Shown: positions 35,140 to 44,560, numbered from the stretch's first letter. The stretch: DNA of 64,000 bases from FEN-1350 sp964643355 (GCA_964643355.1 CAZXPW010000004.1:1-64000); one strand, 5' to 3'. The notes: generated by a model not told the origin, from the letters alone. A program made the numbers and translations.

Positions 35140-35505
35140 TTATTCAAACAAGTTGTCCTTCACCAGCCAGGTTCCGCAATAGAGGCATTGTTCCCGGCGT
35201 GAACTGACATTGCGGCCGCACTCCGGGCACACCAGCGTCTGCCGCGTCATCTTGCCGTCGGCCACGCCATCGCGCAGGTCGATCACCTGCATCTGCTTGA
35301 TGATATCCTCGTCGGTCAGCTTGGCCTTCTTCCGCAATAGTTCCCACATGGCCTGACAGATCATCGACAGCCGTTCTACCTTGGACTGCAGTTCCCGGAC
35401 GGAGTCAGCGGCGGTTTCGGCCTTGCGTTTGGCCTGGCTGGCCTCCAGTTCCGTCTGCGGCGGAATCAAATCCTCATTGCCGCGGAAATTCCACACAATC
35501 GACAT
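35140..35505 (-). CDS. Small coiled-coil zinc-ribbon protein
   Basis: This is a 121-residue cytoplasmic protein. The ATG at 35505 (MSIVWNFRGN) has GGGAG upstream. The middle is a charged helical coiled coil (ELEASQAKRKAETAADSVRE onward). The C-terminus is a zinc ribbon with CPECGRN and CLYCGT. I know of no specific function. It follows nothing closely and is converged upon by the Gfo/Idh/MocA gene. The murE stop lies 88 bases upstream, so a shared transcript is possible. Confidence 0.72.
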   Translation of the reverse strand: MSIVWNFRGNEDLIPPQTELEASQAKRKAETAADSVRELQSKVERLSMICQAMWELLRKKAKLTDEDIIKQMQVIDLRDGVADGKMTRQTLVCPECGRNVSSRREQCLYCGTWLVKDNLFE

Positions 35506-35593
35506 GCGCGCTCCCTTCCATTCCATTCGTTCTATTTTTGATTCCCATTTTCGATAGACCCGCCGATGGGACTCATGTGACAACAAAATCAGT

Positions 35594-37042
35594 TTATCTC
35601 GGCGTGGGCAGTTTTTCCAGCGCTTGCCGTGCGACTTCGCGATCGTCGAAAGGAACCTTGGTCGTGCCGAGGATCTGGTAATCTTCGTGGCCTTTGCCGG
35701 CCAGCAGGACGATGTCGTCGGGTCCGGCCGCGTGGATCGCCGCCTCGATCGCCGCGCGGCGGTCCGGCTGAATGGTGATCCGCGGATCGGCCGGATTCTC
35801 GAAGCCCGGAAGGATGTCCTCGATGATTTTGAGCGGATCCTCGGTTCGCGGATTGTCGCTGGTCACGAAGATCCGGTCGGCCATCTCCCAGCACACGCGG
35901 GCCATTCGCGGCCGTTTGGTCTTGTCTCGGTCGCCTCCGCAGCCGAACAGCGCAATGAGTTTTCCCTTGCACAGCGGCCGCAGCGTCGCCAGGACATTTT
36001 TGAGGGCGTCATCGGTGTGGGCGTAATCCACCAGCACCGCAAACGATTGTCCCGCCCGCACCGGTTCCAGCCGTCCCGGCACGCTCTTGAGGGCCGTCAG
36101 GCCGCGCGCCACCGTCGGCAGATCGAATCCCGCCGCCAGGCACAGCCCCGCCGCCGCAAGATGATTGCTGACATTGTGGAGCCCCGGCATCGGCGTTCGA
36201 ACCTGGCACCGAAGACGGTCAAACTCGATGGAAAAAACCATGCCGTGCATATCGATCGAATCGACCCAGCCGGAGATGTCGGCCGGTTCATTGACTGCGT
36301 ACCACAGAATCCTGCAGCGGATCTTGGCGGCGATTTCCTTGCTTACAGGAGATTGTTTATTGAGAATCGCCGTCGCATGGATCGGCAGACCCGTGAACAA
36401 CCGCATCTTGGCCGCAAGATACTCCTCCTGGGTCTTGTGATAGTCGAGGTGATCGCCGGTCAGATTGGTAAACGCCGCCGCCGTGAAATCCACGCCCGCC
36501 AGGCGATTCTGCGACAGGGCGTGCGAGCTGGCCTCGACGGCCATGTACTGGGCGCCGTTGTCGAGCATCTGGCGTCCGAGCTGCGCGATCTGCAGGGCGT
36601 CGGGAGTGGTCAGCGGCGCCGGGATCGGTTTTCCGTCGCAGGTGTCATAGATAATCGTTCCGATAAGTCCGCAATTCTTCCCGGCCGTCCGGATCACCGA
36701 CCGCGTCAGAAACGCCACGGTCGTTTTGCCCTTGGTTCCCGTTACCGCCAGGTTGGTCAACTGCGCCGCGGGGTTGCCGCACGAGGCCTGCGCCAGGATC
36801 CCCAACGCCTCGGAACTGTCGGCGACAATCACTCGCTGGGCCTTGCCGCATTCGACCTGGCGCTGACAGACCACAATCGTCGCACCGCGTTCGACGGCCT
36901 GCGGGATGAATCCGTGGCTGTCGGCGTGCGTGCCCACGATGGCGACGAAGATATCGCCCGGCTGGACCTGCCGGGAATCGGCACAAACGCGGGGCCTTGG
37001 GCCGGCGCCGGTGAATAAGGCCAACAACTGCGTAAAAGTCAT
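35594..37042 (-). CDS. murE: UDP-MurNAc-tripeptide synthetase (meso-DAP-adding)
   Basis: This cytoplasmic ligase adds the third residue to the peptidoglycan stem peptide. It has 482 residues, normal for MurE. The ATP loop is TGTKGKTT (101-108), the carbamylated lysine lies in LAAKMRLF (K212), and the substrate motif is DNPR (396-399), the signature for meso-diaminopimelate rather than lysine. I chose the ATG at 37042, with GAAGGGAAGGG just upstream. The frame stays open for another 570 codons upstream, but only as the antisense of the aminotransferase gene. No other mur gene is beside it, so it lies outside a division/cell-wall cluster. Confidence 0.94.
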   Translation of the reverse strand: MTFTQLLALFTGAGPRPRVCADSRQVQPGDIFVAIVGTHADSHGFIPQAVERGATIVVCQRQVECGKAQRVIVADSSEALGILAQASCGNPAAQLTNLAVTGTKGKTTVAFLTRSVIRTAGKNCGLIGTIIYDTCDGKPIPAPLTTPDALQIAQLGRQMLDNGAQYMAVEASSHALSQNRLAGVDFTAAAFTNLTGDHLDYHKTQEEYLAAKMRLFTGLPIHATAILNKQSPVSKEIAAKIRCRILWYAVNEPADISGWVDSIDMHGMVFSIEFDRLRCQVRTPMPGLHNVSNHLAAAGLCLAAGFDLPTVARGLTALKSVPGRLEPVRAGQSFAVLVDYAHTDDALKNVLATLRPLCKGKLIALFGCGGDRDKTKRPRMARVCWEMADRIFVTSDNPRTEDPLKIIEDILPGFENPADPRITIQPDRRAAIEAAIHAAGPDDIVLLAGKGHEDYQILGTTKVPFDDREVARQALEKLPTPR

Positions 37043-37148
37043 ACCCTTCCCTTCGAGAAATCCGACACGATGAACGACGGGCAACATCGGATGGCCCGTC
37101 TTCCTGATTATCGGCAATCCGGCCCGACGGATGTTGATTTTCCTTGGC

Positions 37149-37207
37149 GTGGAGAGCCATGCTTCGTCATGGCCGTTGTTCGGCCGCGATGGAACGCGGC
37201 CTTCCAC
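37149..37207. repeat. Composite hairpin repeat with complementary loops, copy 2
   Basis: A closing stem GTGGA/TCCAC encloses GCCATG-CTTCGT-CATGGC (37156-37173) and GGCCGCG-ATGGAA-CGCGGCC (37182-37201). Stem lengths, loop lengths and the 8-base spacer equal those of copy 1, while the second stem differs at paired positions. The loops still pair at five of six positions if G-U is allowed. It lies between the divergent murE and aminotransferase genes. Confidence 0.8.
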
Positions 37208-37279
37208 ATGTTTTTCATTTACCGAAGGCCGGTGGCGGGGTACAATGAACGGCGAACCTGATTTGTGGGAGGAATACTC

Positions 37280-38659
37280 ATGAAACCAACCGTTACGCGA
37301 AGAAGCTTTATCCGGGGAACCGGGGCCGCCCTGGCCGGGATAGCGGTCGCCCCGCGCGTCGGATTTTCGGCCGCCAACCTCATCGGTCAACCCAACAAAC
37401 TTGCTCTCCTCGGTGGCACGCCCGTTCGCGGCCGGTCGTACTCCTCGACCTGGCCGATCATCGACGACGCGGAAGAACAAGCGTTGTTGAATGCCCTTCG
37501 CAGCCGCAACTGGTGTTGCCTTCGCGGCCGCTGCGTCTATGATTTCGAGAAGACCTTCGCCGCCGCGATGGGCGCAAAGCGAGCGGTGCTGTCCAACGGC
37601 GGGACCACGGCGCTGGGCGCATCGCTGGCGTGTCTGGGCGTTGGCGCCGGCGACGAGGTGATTACCACGCCCCATACCTTCATCGCCACGATCAATGTCA
37701 TCACCAATCTGCACGCGCTGCCGGTGTATGTCGATATCGATCCGGACACCGGCTCGATCAATGCCGACCTCGTGGAGGCGGCGATCAACGAGAACACCCG
37801 TGCGATCCTGCCAGTCCATTTGGCGGGATATCCGGCCGATATTGAAAAGATTATGGGCATCGCCACGAAGCACAACATTCCCGTCGTCGAGGATGCCTGC
37901 CAGTCGGTCTTTGCCGAGGTCGGCGGCAAAAAGGTCGGGACCTTCGGCGCCACCGGTTGCATCAGTTTCCAGGAATGGAAGTCGCTGGTCAGCGGCGAAG
38001 GCGGGGCGCTGCTGAGCGACGACGACGAACTGGGACGCCGCTGCGCCAGTTTTGTCAACAACGGCCGCGATGCCAAAGGACAGATCGGCGGCTATGCGTT
38101 TCCCGGCTCCAACCATCGCATGACGGAGTTTCAGGCCGCGGTCCTGACCGCCCAGTACAACAAATTCCTCCGGCACGACGCCGACCGGCAAAAGCACGGC
38201 CGATACCTCGAGGAGAACCTGTCCAAAATACCGGGACTGTCGCCCCGGAAACGCTACAATCCAAACACCCGGTTCACCTATGTCCAGTTCGAAATGGACT
38301 ACGATCCTTCCGCGTTCAACGATATTCCGGCCGCGACCTTCGCCAAAGCCCTCCGCGCCGAGGGTATCCCCTTCAACGGCGGACCGCGAATCTATCGCAA
38401 CGGCTGTCACAAGGAAAGCATGCTCGAAGAACACCTCAGTTCCCGCGGCTTTGAGAAGGCCTTCGGTAAGGCCCGACTGGATACGTATCGAGAATCGATC
38501 AAGAAGTTGCCGGTGATGGATGGGCTGGAACCGGCAAAAAAACAGTTTCTCTCGCTGGACAGCAAAATCCCGCTGTTGGGTTCCGATCAGGATACGGAAG
38601 ACATCCTCGCCGCCTTTGCCAAGGTCGTAACCAATCTCGACGCCCTCCGTTCGGCGTGA
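37280..38659 (+). CDS. Tat-exported DegT/DnrJ/EryC1-type PLP aminotransferase
   Basis: This 459-residue member of the fold-type I sugar aminotransferase family carries an N-terminal Tat signal (VTRRSFIRGTGAALAG); GGGAGGAA precedes the ATG at 37280. The PLP site is intact: D205 in VVEDACQS and Schiff-base lysine K234 in SFQEWKSLVSGEGG. SNGGTTALGASL supplies phosphate contacts. These enzymes normally aminate nucleotide-linked keto-sugars in the cytoplasm, so a Tat leader is unexpected. Possibly the holoenzyme is exported, or the domain has a different role outside. It converges on the corC-like gene across a two-hairpin repeat. Confidence 0.87.
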   Translation: MKPTVTRRSFIRGTGAALAGIAVAPRVGFSAANLIGQPNKLALLGGTPVRGRSYSSTWPIIDDAEEQALLNALRSRNWCCLRGRCVYDFEKTFAAAMGAKRAVLSNGGTTALGASLACLGVGAGDEVITTPHTFIATINVITNLHALPVYVDIDPDTGSINADLVEAAINENTRAILPVHLAGYPADIEKIMGIATKHNIPVVEDACQSVFAEVGGKKVGTFGATGCISFQEWKSLVSGEGGALLSDDDELGRRCASFVNNGRDAKGQIGGYAFPGSNHRMTEFQAAVLTAQYNKFLRHDADRQKHGRYLEENLSKIPGLSPRKRYNPNTRFTYVQFEMDYDPSAFNDIPAATFAKALRAEGIPFNGGPRIYRNGCHKESMLEEHLSSRGFEKAFGKARLDTYRESIKKLPVMDGLEPAKKQFLSLDSKIPLLGSDQDTEDILAAFAKVVTNLDALRSA

Positions 38660-38691
38660 CGGAAACCGCTGGATATTCGCCTGAATGAAAG

Positions 38692-38757
38692 CCCCCGGGT
38701 TTATCCCGGGGGGTATTTTCTCATTCGGATTCTTGACCCCCAACATGAAATTGGGGG
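38692..38757. repeat. Two-hairpin GC-rich extragenic palindrome, copy D
   Basis: Hairpin one CCCCCGGG-TTTAT-CCCGGGGG (38692-38712) is identical to copy A. Hairpin two is CCCCCAAC-ATGAA-ATTGGGGG (38737-38757). The preceding AATGAAAG also matches copy A. It lies between convergent genes, directly after the aminotransferase stop. Confidence 0.8.
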
Positions 38758-38781
38758 TTTCCAAAAGAAAGGTCTCGCGGC

Positions 38782-40113
38782 TTACGATCCCTGTTGCCCG
38801 TTATCCGGGGGCGTAAGCTGGGCCTCCATGACATGGCCGTGGCGAATTTTCCGTACCACGATCCTCAGGTTCGGAATCTCGACGACATCGCCGCCCAGCA
38901 CCGGCCGGCCCAATCGGTGGCAGACCCAGTCGGTCAGCGTTGTGCTGAACTCCGGCATGTCGGGCAATCGAATCCCCGTGATCTCCTGGATGCGATGAAT
39001 CAGGGCCCCGCCGCCGATCACCCAGCCGTGACCCGCCCGCGTGATGTGTGTGCCCAACTTGTCATGCTCGTCGTGGATCTCGCCGACCAGTTCTTCGAGC
39101 ACATCCTCCAGCGTGATCATTCCCAGCGTCGTTTGCTTATCGTCGCGGATCAGGGCGATGTGGGTGTGTTCTCGCATCATCTTATCCAGGGCCGCCGCGA
39201 CCGAAAGCCCTTCCGGGAGATCCGGCATCGCATGCAGAATCGCCCGCAGCGAAACCTGCTTGGGCGACAGACGCATCAGCGCGACGATATCCTTGAAATT
39301 TACATACCCGATGATCGCCTGCGGGTCGCCGGGTTTTTCGGTGACGGGAAAGCGGGTGTGCAAAAACAGATGTGCGGCGACAAGACATTGCCCCAGCGAA
39401 TCATCGGCGTTGAGCATGTTGATGTATTTCGACGACAGCATAATCTCCCGGACGGGTTTTCGCGCCAGGCCCGCGGCGTTGCGGATGATCGTTTCCTCGT
39501 GTCCGCCGATCAGATGCGATGCCCTTGCCAGTTGTGCCACGGCGATCAAATCCCGCAGTTCGGTCGGCTCGGAGTGGGGTCCGTCGGCGGAAGTCGGCCG
39601 CCATCGCCGCTGCGCCCAGTTGACGATTCCGGTAACGGCCGATTCCAGCAGCGCCACCACCGGACGAACCATCCGCGCGAAAGCCCGCATCAGGCCGGAC
39701 AGCTTCAGACAAAGCCATTCTTGATTGCGCAGGGCAAAGACCTTCGGAATCAGCTCACCGAACACGATCGAAACGATTGTCAGCGGCAGGACCACCAGCC
39801 CGACGGCGAGGATCTTGGCCGGGGTTGACGGAAGCCCCAGACCCTTCAGCCACGGCGCCAGCATCCCCTCGGCGCCCGCTCCGCCGGTGGCCGCCGCGAT
39901 CGCCCCGAACAGCGTGATCCCCAACTGGATCACGGCCAAGCTCCCGGCCATATTCTGTTTCATGTCCAGCGCCGCCCTGGCCCCGGGACGGCCCTTTTCC
40001 GCCATCACCCGCAACTGGGTGATCGACACCGCCGCCAGCGCCATCTCATAGCCGGAAAACAGGCCGTTCAGGCCGATCATGCACAACATCACGCCGATTT
40101 CCATTGTCCACAT
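38782..40113 (-). CDS. CNNM/CorC-HlyC-type membrane protein (DUF21-CBS)
   Basis: This is a 443-residue protein. The N-terminal DUF21 domain has hydrophobic segments and the family pattern GLFSGYEMAL and ELIPKVFALRNQ. A CBS pair (IIGYVNFKDIV and TTLGMITLEDVLEELVGEI) and a C-terminal CorC_HlyC domain follow. Proteins of this type are linked to magnesium or cobalt efflux or resistance. It ends a minus-strand run after cydA, cydB and marC, starting 13 bases after the marC stop. Ion specificity cannot be told from the sequence. Confidence 0.87.
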   Translation of the reverse strand: MWTMEIGVMLCMIGLNGLFSGYEMALAAVSITQLRVMAEKGRPGARAALDMKQNMAGSLAVIQLGITLFGAIAAATGGAGAEGMLAPWLKGLGLPSTPAKILAVGLVVLPLTIVSIVFGELIPKVFALRNQEWLCLKLSGLMRAFARMVRPVVALLESAVTGIVNWAQRRWRPTSADGPHSEPTELRDLIAVAQLARASHLIGGHEETIIRNAAGLARKPVREIMLSSKYINMLNADDSLGQCLVAAHLFLHTRFPVTEKPGDPQAIIGYVNFKDIVALMRLSPKQVSLRAILHAMPDLPEGLSVAAALDKMMREHTHIALIRDDKQTTLGMITLEDVLEELVGEIHDEHDKLGTHITRAGHGWVIGGGALIHRIQEITGIRLPDMPEFSTTLTDWVCHRLGRPVLGGDVVEIPNLRIVVRKIRHGHVMEAQLTPPDNGQQGS

Positions 40114-40126
40114 CGGACCGCCTTTG

Positions 40127-40726
40127 TCAGGATTTCAGATTCAGGAAGGTTCGCACGCCGGTGAAGATAATCTGTGCGGCGATGGCCGTCAAGATCAGTC
40201 CCGTCAGCTTCATCATCATCTGCAAACCCTTTTCGCCCAGCAACCGTCCGATCGGCACGGCCAGAAACAAAAACAGCGAGATCATCGCCGCCGCCGAAAA
40301 GATCGCCGAAGCCGCCACCATTTTCTCTTCGGCGCCGCTGATCTCCATGCCCAGCACGAGCAGCGAACCGATCGTACCCGGACCCACGATCATCGGGATC
40401 GCCAGCGGCACAATCGCAAAATCCTCGTCTACGGCATGGGCGATCTCGGATCTTCGCCCGTGGACCATGTGGACCGCCGTCAGAAACAGCAGGGTTCCTG
40501 CGCCGACCTGAAAGGCCGCGACCGTGATCCCCAGAACCCTGAAGATCAGGTTTCCAAAGAAATACACCACAAAACACAACACAAAGATCGCGGCGCTGGT
40601 TCGCGTCGCAGCGCGTCTGCGGGTCGGAGGGTCCATGTCCTTGGACAGCAGCAGAAACATGGATACCGAAAAAAACGGCGACAGAATGAAGAAGATTTTC
40701 GTGAAGATATCAATGAACAGGTTCAT
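40127..40726 (-). CDS. MarC-family integral membrane protein
   Basis: This 199-residue protein has six hydrophobic segments and the MarC/UPF0056 features. These are FFILSPFFSVSMF near the start, IPMIVGPGTIGSLLVLG in the middle and GLILTAIAAQIIFTGV at the end. Despite the name, the family has no proven resistance role. It lies 18 bases after cydB and 13 bases before the corC-like gene, so it is part of the cyd transcript. Confidence 0.88.
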   Translation of the reverse strand: MNLFIDIFTKIFFILSPFFSVSMFLLLSKDMDPPTRRRAATRTSAAIFVLCFVVYFFGNLIFRVLGITVAAFQVGAGTLLFLTAVHMVHGRRSEIAHAVDEDFAIVPLAIPMIVGPGTIGSLLVLGMEISGAEEKMVAASAIFSAAAMISLFLFLAVPIGRLLGEKGLQMMMKLTGLILTAIAAQIIFTGVRTFLNLKS

Positions 40727-40744
40727 GGGAGTCCGGATTGGAAT

Positions 40745-41758
40745 TTAATAGATCAGGTCTTGGTTTTCCAGTTTTCGGCCGAAGAGACGATACGCCCAGA
40801 TCTGGTAGAGCAGGGCCAGCGGCACAAAGACCGCGACGACGACGAGCATGACCATCAAAGTCAGTTTGCTGGAGGCGGCGCTATCCAGCGTGATGTTGTG
40901 GGCCGGATCGATCGAGGAGGGGATCATCGCGGGAAACAGGCCCAGGATCGTAAAGAAGGTACACGCGAAGATGAATCCCGCCGAGGCCAGCCATGCCCGC
41001 CAGGGTTGGCGGCGCGACAGGAACACGCGGCACAAAAGCAGCGCGACCACCGCGGCGACGGGAACCAGGAACAGCAGGGGGTACTTGAGGTAGTTGGCGA
41101 ACAGGCGAGTCTCGAAGTAGCTGTATGCGAGGAAGGCCGCCGTTAGCAGCAACACAACGATCCACAGGCCGTTGGCGATTCGCCAGGCCTTTTGCTGCAG
41201 GTCGCCGCCGGTCTTGACGGCCAGCCAGATTGAGCCGTGCAGTAAAAAGATCGCGATGAAGAACAGGCCGCCGGCGATGCCGTAGGGACTGAGCAAGTTG
41301 AGGAAGCTGCCGTGATAGACGCCGTTTTCCAGGGGCAGACCGAGGAAGATATTGGCGAAAGCCACCCCGATCAGCAGCGCGATCATCGCACTGGCGACAA
41401 ACAATCCCGCATCGCACAGCGACCGGGCGCCGGGTCCGTCCGTTTTGCTGCGGTATTCTAAGCAGATGCCGCGGAGGATCAGCGCCACCAGCAGCAGCGT
41501 CAGCGCGATATACAGCGAACTGAACAGGATCGCGTAGGTTTTCGGGAAGGCCGCGAAGGTCGCGCCGCCGGCGGTGATCAGCCAGACCTCGTTGCCGTTC
41601 CAGACCGGGCCGATGGCGTTGTAAAACAATCGCTTTTCATTCTCGCCTTTGGCGACAAACGGCAGGAGCATCCCGACCCCCAGATCGAAACCGTCGGCCA
41701 GGAAATACATGGCCCACAAAAGGCCCCACAGGAAAAACCAGGTCGTTTCGAGCGTCAT
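40745..41758 (-). CDS. cydB: Cytochrome bd ubiquinol oxidase subunit II
   Basis: This 337-residue integral membrane subunit of the bd-type terminal oxidase has the family pattern WGLLWAMYFLADGFDLGVGM near the start and GPVWNGNEVWLITAGGATFAA. About eight hydrophobic helices follow. It works with CydA in the cytoplasmic membrane, reducing oxygen with quinol electrons at high affinity. It is separated from cydA by 11 bases. Its presence means the cell copes with at least low oxygen. Confidence 0.95.
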   Translation of the reverse strand: MTLETTWFFLWGLLWAMYFLADGFDLGVGMLLPFVAKGENEKRLFYNAIGPVWNGNEVWLITAGGATFAAFPKTYAILFSSLYIALTLLLVALILRGICLEYRSKTDGPGARSLCDAGLFVASAMIALLIGVAFANIFLGLPLENGVYHGSFLNLLSPYGIAGGLFFIAIFLLHGSIWLAVKTGGDLQQKAWRIANGLWIVVLLLTAAFLAYSYFETRLFANYLKYPLLFLVPVAAVVALLLCRVFLSRRQPWRAWLASAGFIFACTFFTILGLFPAMIPSSIDPAHNITLDSAASSKLTLMVMLVVVAVFVPLALLYQIWAYRLFGRKLENQDLIY

Positions 41759-41769
41759 GGCGGGTCTCC

Positions 41770-43086
41770 TTATGATTTACCTTCGAGGGCCGCAGGTCCC
41801 CGACGGCAATGTTTGAGGATCAGTCCGAATGCGACGATCGTCAGGAGCGTCAGGAGGATCGTCAGGACGATCAGCGAAAAGCCGACCTGCTCGGGTTGCA
41901 GTCCGGGCGTGACGGCGTCGGCGGTCTTCATCACGCCATAGACGATCCACGGCTGTCGGCCGACCTCGGTGAGGATCCAGCCGCTGTTGCAGGCGATGTA
42001 CGGCAGGGGGATGAACAGGGCCAGCAGCCACAGGACCAGGGGCGTATCGGCGATTTTTTTGTATCGAAGCCAGGCCAGGGCCATGACGGCTACCATCGCA
42101 AAGCCGATGGCGGCCATGAGGCGGAAGCTGACGAAGGAGATCGCCACCGGCGGGCGCTCGTCTTTGGGGATGTCGGCCAGGCCGGTAACCGGATGGCTAT
42201 AGTCCTTGAAGGCCAGCAAGCTTAGGCCGCCGGGGATCGAGAACATCTCGATGGCGTTTTTCTCGGCCGCCTCGTCCGGCCAGGCCAGTAGCGTGATCGG
42301 GGCCGGCCCCTGTGTGGTCCAGTGCGACTCCATCGCCGCCAGCTTGGCCGGCTGGATGCGGGCGACCTCGCCGCCGAGCATGTCGCCGGAGCCGAGCATT
42401 GCGATCAGTCCGAGCGAGCCGACGACCAGCGCGATCCGCAACGACCGCACGAAGAAGGGGACTTCGTTTTTGAGCAGGTGGGCGGCACTGATTCCCATGA
42501 CGAAGAACGCGGCTACCAGCCACGATGCGGCGATGGTGTGCACGATCGACCAGATCGCCGCGGGATTGAGCATAATGGCCATCAGGTCCGTCAGCTCGGC
42601 CCGACCGTTGCGGAGCGTGTAACCGACCGGGTGCTGCATCCAGGCGTTGGCTGTCAGGATCCAGAAGGCCGAGCCGCAGGTGGCGATGCAGACCAGCCAC
42701 ATGACCGCGGCGTGGGTGCGGGGACTGAGACGATTCCAGCCGAAGATCCACACGCCGATCATCGTGGATTCCAGGAAGAAAAAACCCGTCGCCTCGATGG
42801 CCAGCAGCGAGCCGAAGATGTCGCCGACATATTCGGAGTATCGCGACCAGTTCATCCCGAATTGAAACTCCAGGACGATGCCGGTCACGATGCCGATGGT
42901 GAAGTTGATCAGGAACAGCTTGCCCCAGAAGCGGGCCATGCGGCGATACTCGGCGTCGCCGGTGCGGGCGTATTGCGTCTCCATGATCGCGATCATCAGC
43001 GAAAGACCGATGGTCAGCGGCACGAATAGAAAATGAATAAACGGCGTGACCGCAAACTGCAGCCGCGACAGAAACAGTGCATCCAT
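41770..43086 (-). CDS. cydA: Cytochrome bd ubiquinol oxidase subunit I
   Basis: This 438-residue subunit carries the b and d haems. H18 in TPFIHFLFVPLT corresponds to the high-spin haem ligand, and the GRQPW motif is in TEVGRQPWIVYG. GLNW-type FGMNWSRYSEYVGDIFG precedes the second helix bundle. The length is well below that of the 520-residue E. coli protein, consistent with a short quinol-binding Q-loop. I chose the ATG at 43086 (MDALFLSRLQ) with GGAGCGGAAGG upstream; the frame could begin 17 codons earlier. It is first in the cydA-cydB-marC-corC-like run. Confidence 0.95.
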   Translation of the reverse strand: MDALFLSRLQFAVTPFIHFLFVPLTIGLSLMIAIMETQYARTGDAEYRRMARFWGKLFLINFTIGIVTGIVLEFQFGMNWSRYSEYVGDIFGSLLAIEATGFFFLESTMIGVWIFGWNRLSPRTHAAVMWLVCIATCGSAFWILTANAWMQHPVGYTLRNGRAELTDLMAIMLNPAAIWSIVHTIAASWLVAAFFVMGISAAHLLKNEVPFFVRSLRIALVVGSLGLIAMLGSGDMLGGEVARIQPAKLAAMESHWTTQGPAPITLLAWPDEAAEKNAIEMFSIPGGLSLLAFKDYSHPVTGLADIPKDERPPVAISFVSFRLMAAIGFAMVAVMALAWLRYKKIADTPLVLWLLALFIPLPYIACNSGWILTEVGRQPWIVYGVMKTADAVTPGLQPEQVGFSLIVLTILLTLLTIVAFGLILKHCRRGPAALEGKS

Positions 43087-43255
43087 ACCTTCCGCTCCTG
43101 AACGATTGATTGAGAATCCATTTCCATCCGCGGACAATCCTATTCTCGCGAATCGAACAGGACCACCCCCGGCAACGCGGAGTATTATGTCAGAAGACCC
43201 GAAAAATGCCAGAGGAATCCGATAGCACAGGAAACGATCTGAAATATCTTTTTTG

Positions 43256-44560
43256 TCACCCGATTGAATCGGGAATGGAGGCGGCGCAATACAACGGCAT
43301 AAAGGTCAGCTTCTTGTCCGGCAGGGCCGTATATGTCCCGCTATACAGAACGATTCCCTCGGGACAGTTGTCGTAGGTTTCCAGCATCAGATGCAGACTC
43401 TTCAAGCTTCCCCCGGCGCCGGATTTGACTTCGATCGGCACAATCGTTCCCTTGCGAACGGCCAGATAATCCACCTCGGCGCTGCTGCCGCGAGCGTCTC
43501 GTGCCCAGTAAAAAAGCTCCGAGCCGCTTTTGGCCAGCAGTTCCTGGGCCACGAACTGTTCGGCCAGCCGCCCCCGGTAGATCGCCAGCAGATCGTCCTG
43601 CTTGTATTCCAATTCGACGGGCACCTGACAGATTCGCTGGAGCAGGCCGATATCCAACAGCACGGCCTTGAATTTCTTCGGATTGGCCGTGGCACCCAGC
43701 GGCAAACCGGATGGATCGCAGGCCGGAATCTTGTGAACAATCCTGGCCTTGGTCAACAGGTCGAAGGCCTTGTGATTCATCGGCCCGGAGTGGCCGGCAT
43801 TCAGGCGGGTGTACTTCAGTTGCTCCCCGATGCTCTTGGCGACATTGAGAAATACGGCGTCCAGGCAGGTCAGATCGATTTTGGGCCTGTACTTGGCAAA
43901 GTCATCGCGGTAGGAATCCAGGATCTCCGACTGGACCTTAAACGCTTCGATCATCGAGCCAGTATCCCGATAGACCCTGACGCATTCCGGCATTCCGCCG
44001 ACAAAGAAATAGCTTCGCAATTCCCGAAGGATCGCGTTCTGAATTTCCGGGGCGACCTCGGCGGGGGACTGGATCGCATATTCGGCAGTCGGCTCCTTAC
44101 CCAAGGCCAGAAGATATTCGTAGAAGGTCATCGGATGCATGTGCAGGTATTGCACGCGCCCCACGGGGATCGAGATATCCCCAAACGCAAACTCCAGCAG
44201 CGATCCGGCGGCGACCACATGGAGCTCGGGCATCTGTTCGTACAGATACCGCAGCGCCATGATCGCCCGCGGGCAGGCCTGGATTTCGTCAAAGAATAGC
44301 AGGGTCTTGCCGGGGATGATCCGGCCGGCTTCCAATTCCAGATAGGCCAGAAGGACTTTCGGTTCCAGATTGCCATCGAAATGCGGATGAAGATCCCGCC
44401 GTTTCTCCAGGTCGATCTTGACGAAGCTTTCAAACTGCTTGGCCAGAAAGTTCTCGACCAGCCAGGTTTTGCCCACCTGCCGAGCCCCGCGGATAATCAA
44501 CGGCTTGCGTCTGGTGGACGCCTTCCATTCTAAAACCTGTTGTTCGGCCAGCCGTTTCAT
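43256..44560 (-). CDS. DUF4143-type AAA ATPase
   Basis: This 434-residue protein has an N-terminal ATPase domain with a Walker A motif GARQVGKT (25-32), Walker B LLFFDEIQ and a sensor-like VVAAGSLLEF. The C-terminal DUF4143 region has a nuclease-like core (AEVDYLAVRKGTIVPIEVKSG). Such proteins are common, mobile and of uncertain role; some are linked to restriction or toxin-like behaviour. A good promoter lies 60 bases upstream. A second, distantly related member lies at 48780. Confidence 0.86.
   Translation of the reverse strand: MKRLAEQQVLEWKASTRRKPLIIRGARQVGKTWLVENFLAKQFESFVKIDLEKRRDLHPHFDGNLEPKVLLAYLELEAGRIIPGKTLLFFDEIQACPRAIMALRYLYEQMPELHVVAAGSLLEFAFGDISIPVGRVQYLHMHPMTFYEYLLALGKEPTAEYAIQSPAEVAPEIQNAILRELRSYFFVGGMPECVRVYRDTGSMIEAFKVQSEILDSYRDDFAKYRPKIDLTCLDAVFLNVAKSIGEQLKYTRLNAGHSGPMNHKAFDLLTKARIVHKIPACDPSGLPLGATANPKKFKAVLLDIGLLQRICQVPVELEYKQDDLLAIYRGRLAEQFVAQELLAKSGSELFYWARDARGSSAEVDYLAVRKGTIVPIEVKSGAGGSLKSLHLMLETYDNCPEGIVLYSGTYTALPDKKLTFMPLYCAASIPDSIG

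Noticed and set aside
37043..38764. Open frame extending murE upstream to about 1056 codons
   Set aside because: It is the antisense of the DegT-type aminotransferase gene; MurE homology and a good ribosome site begin at 37042.
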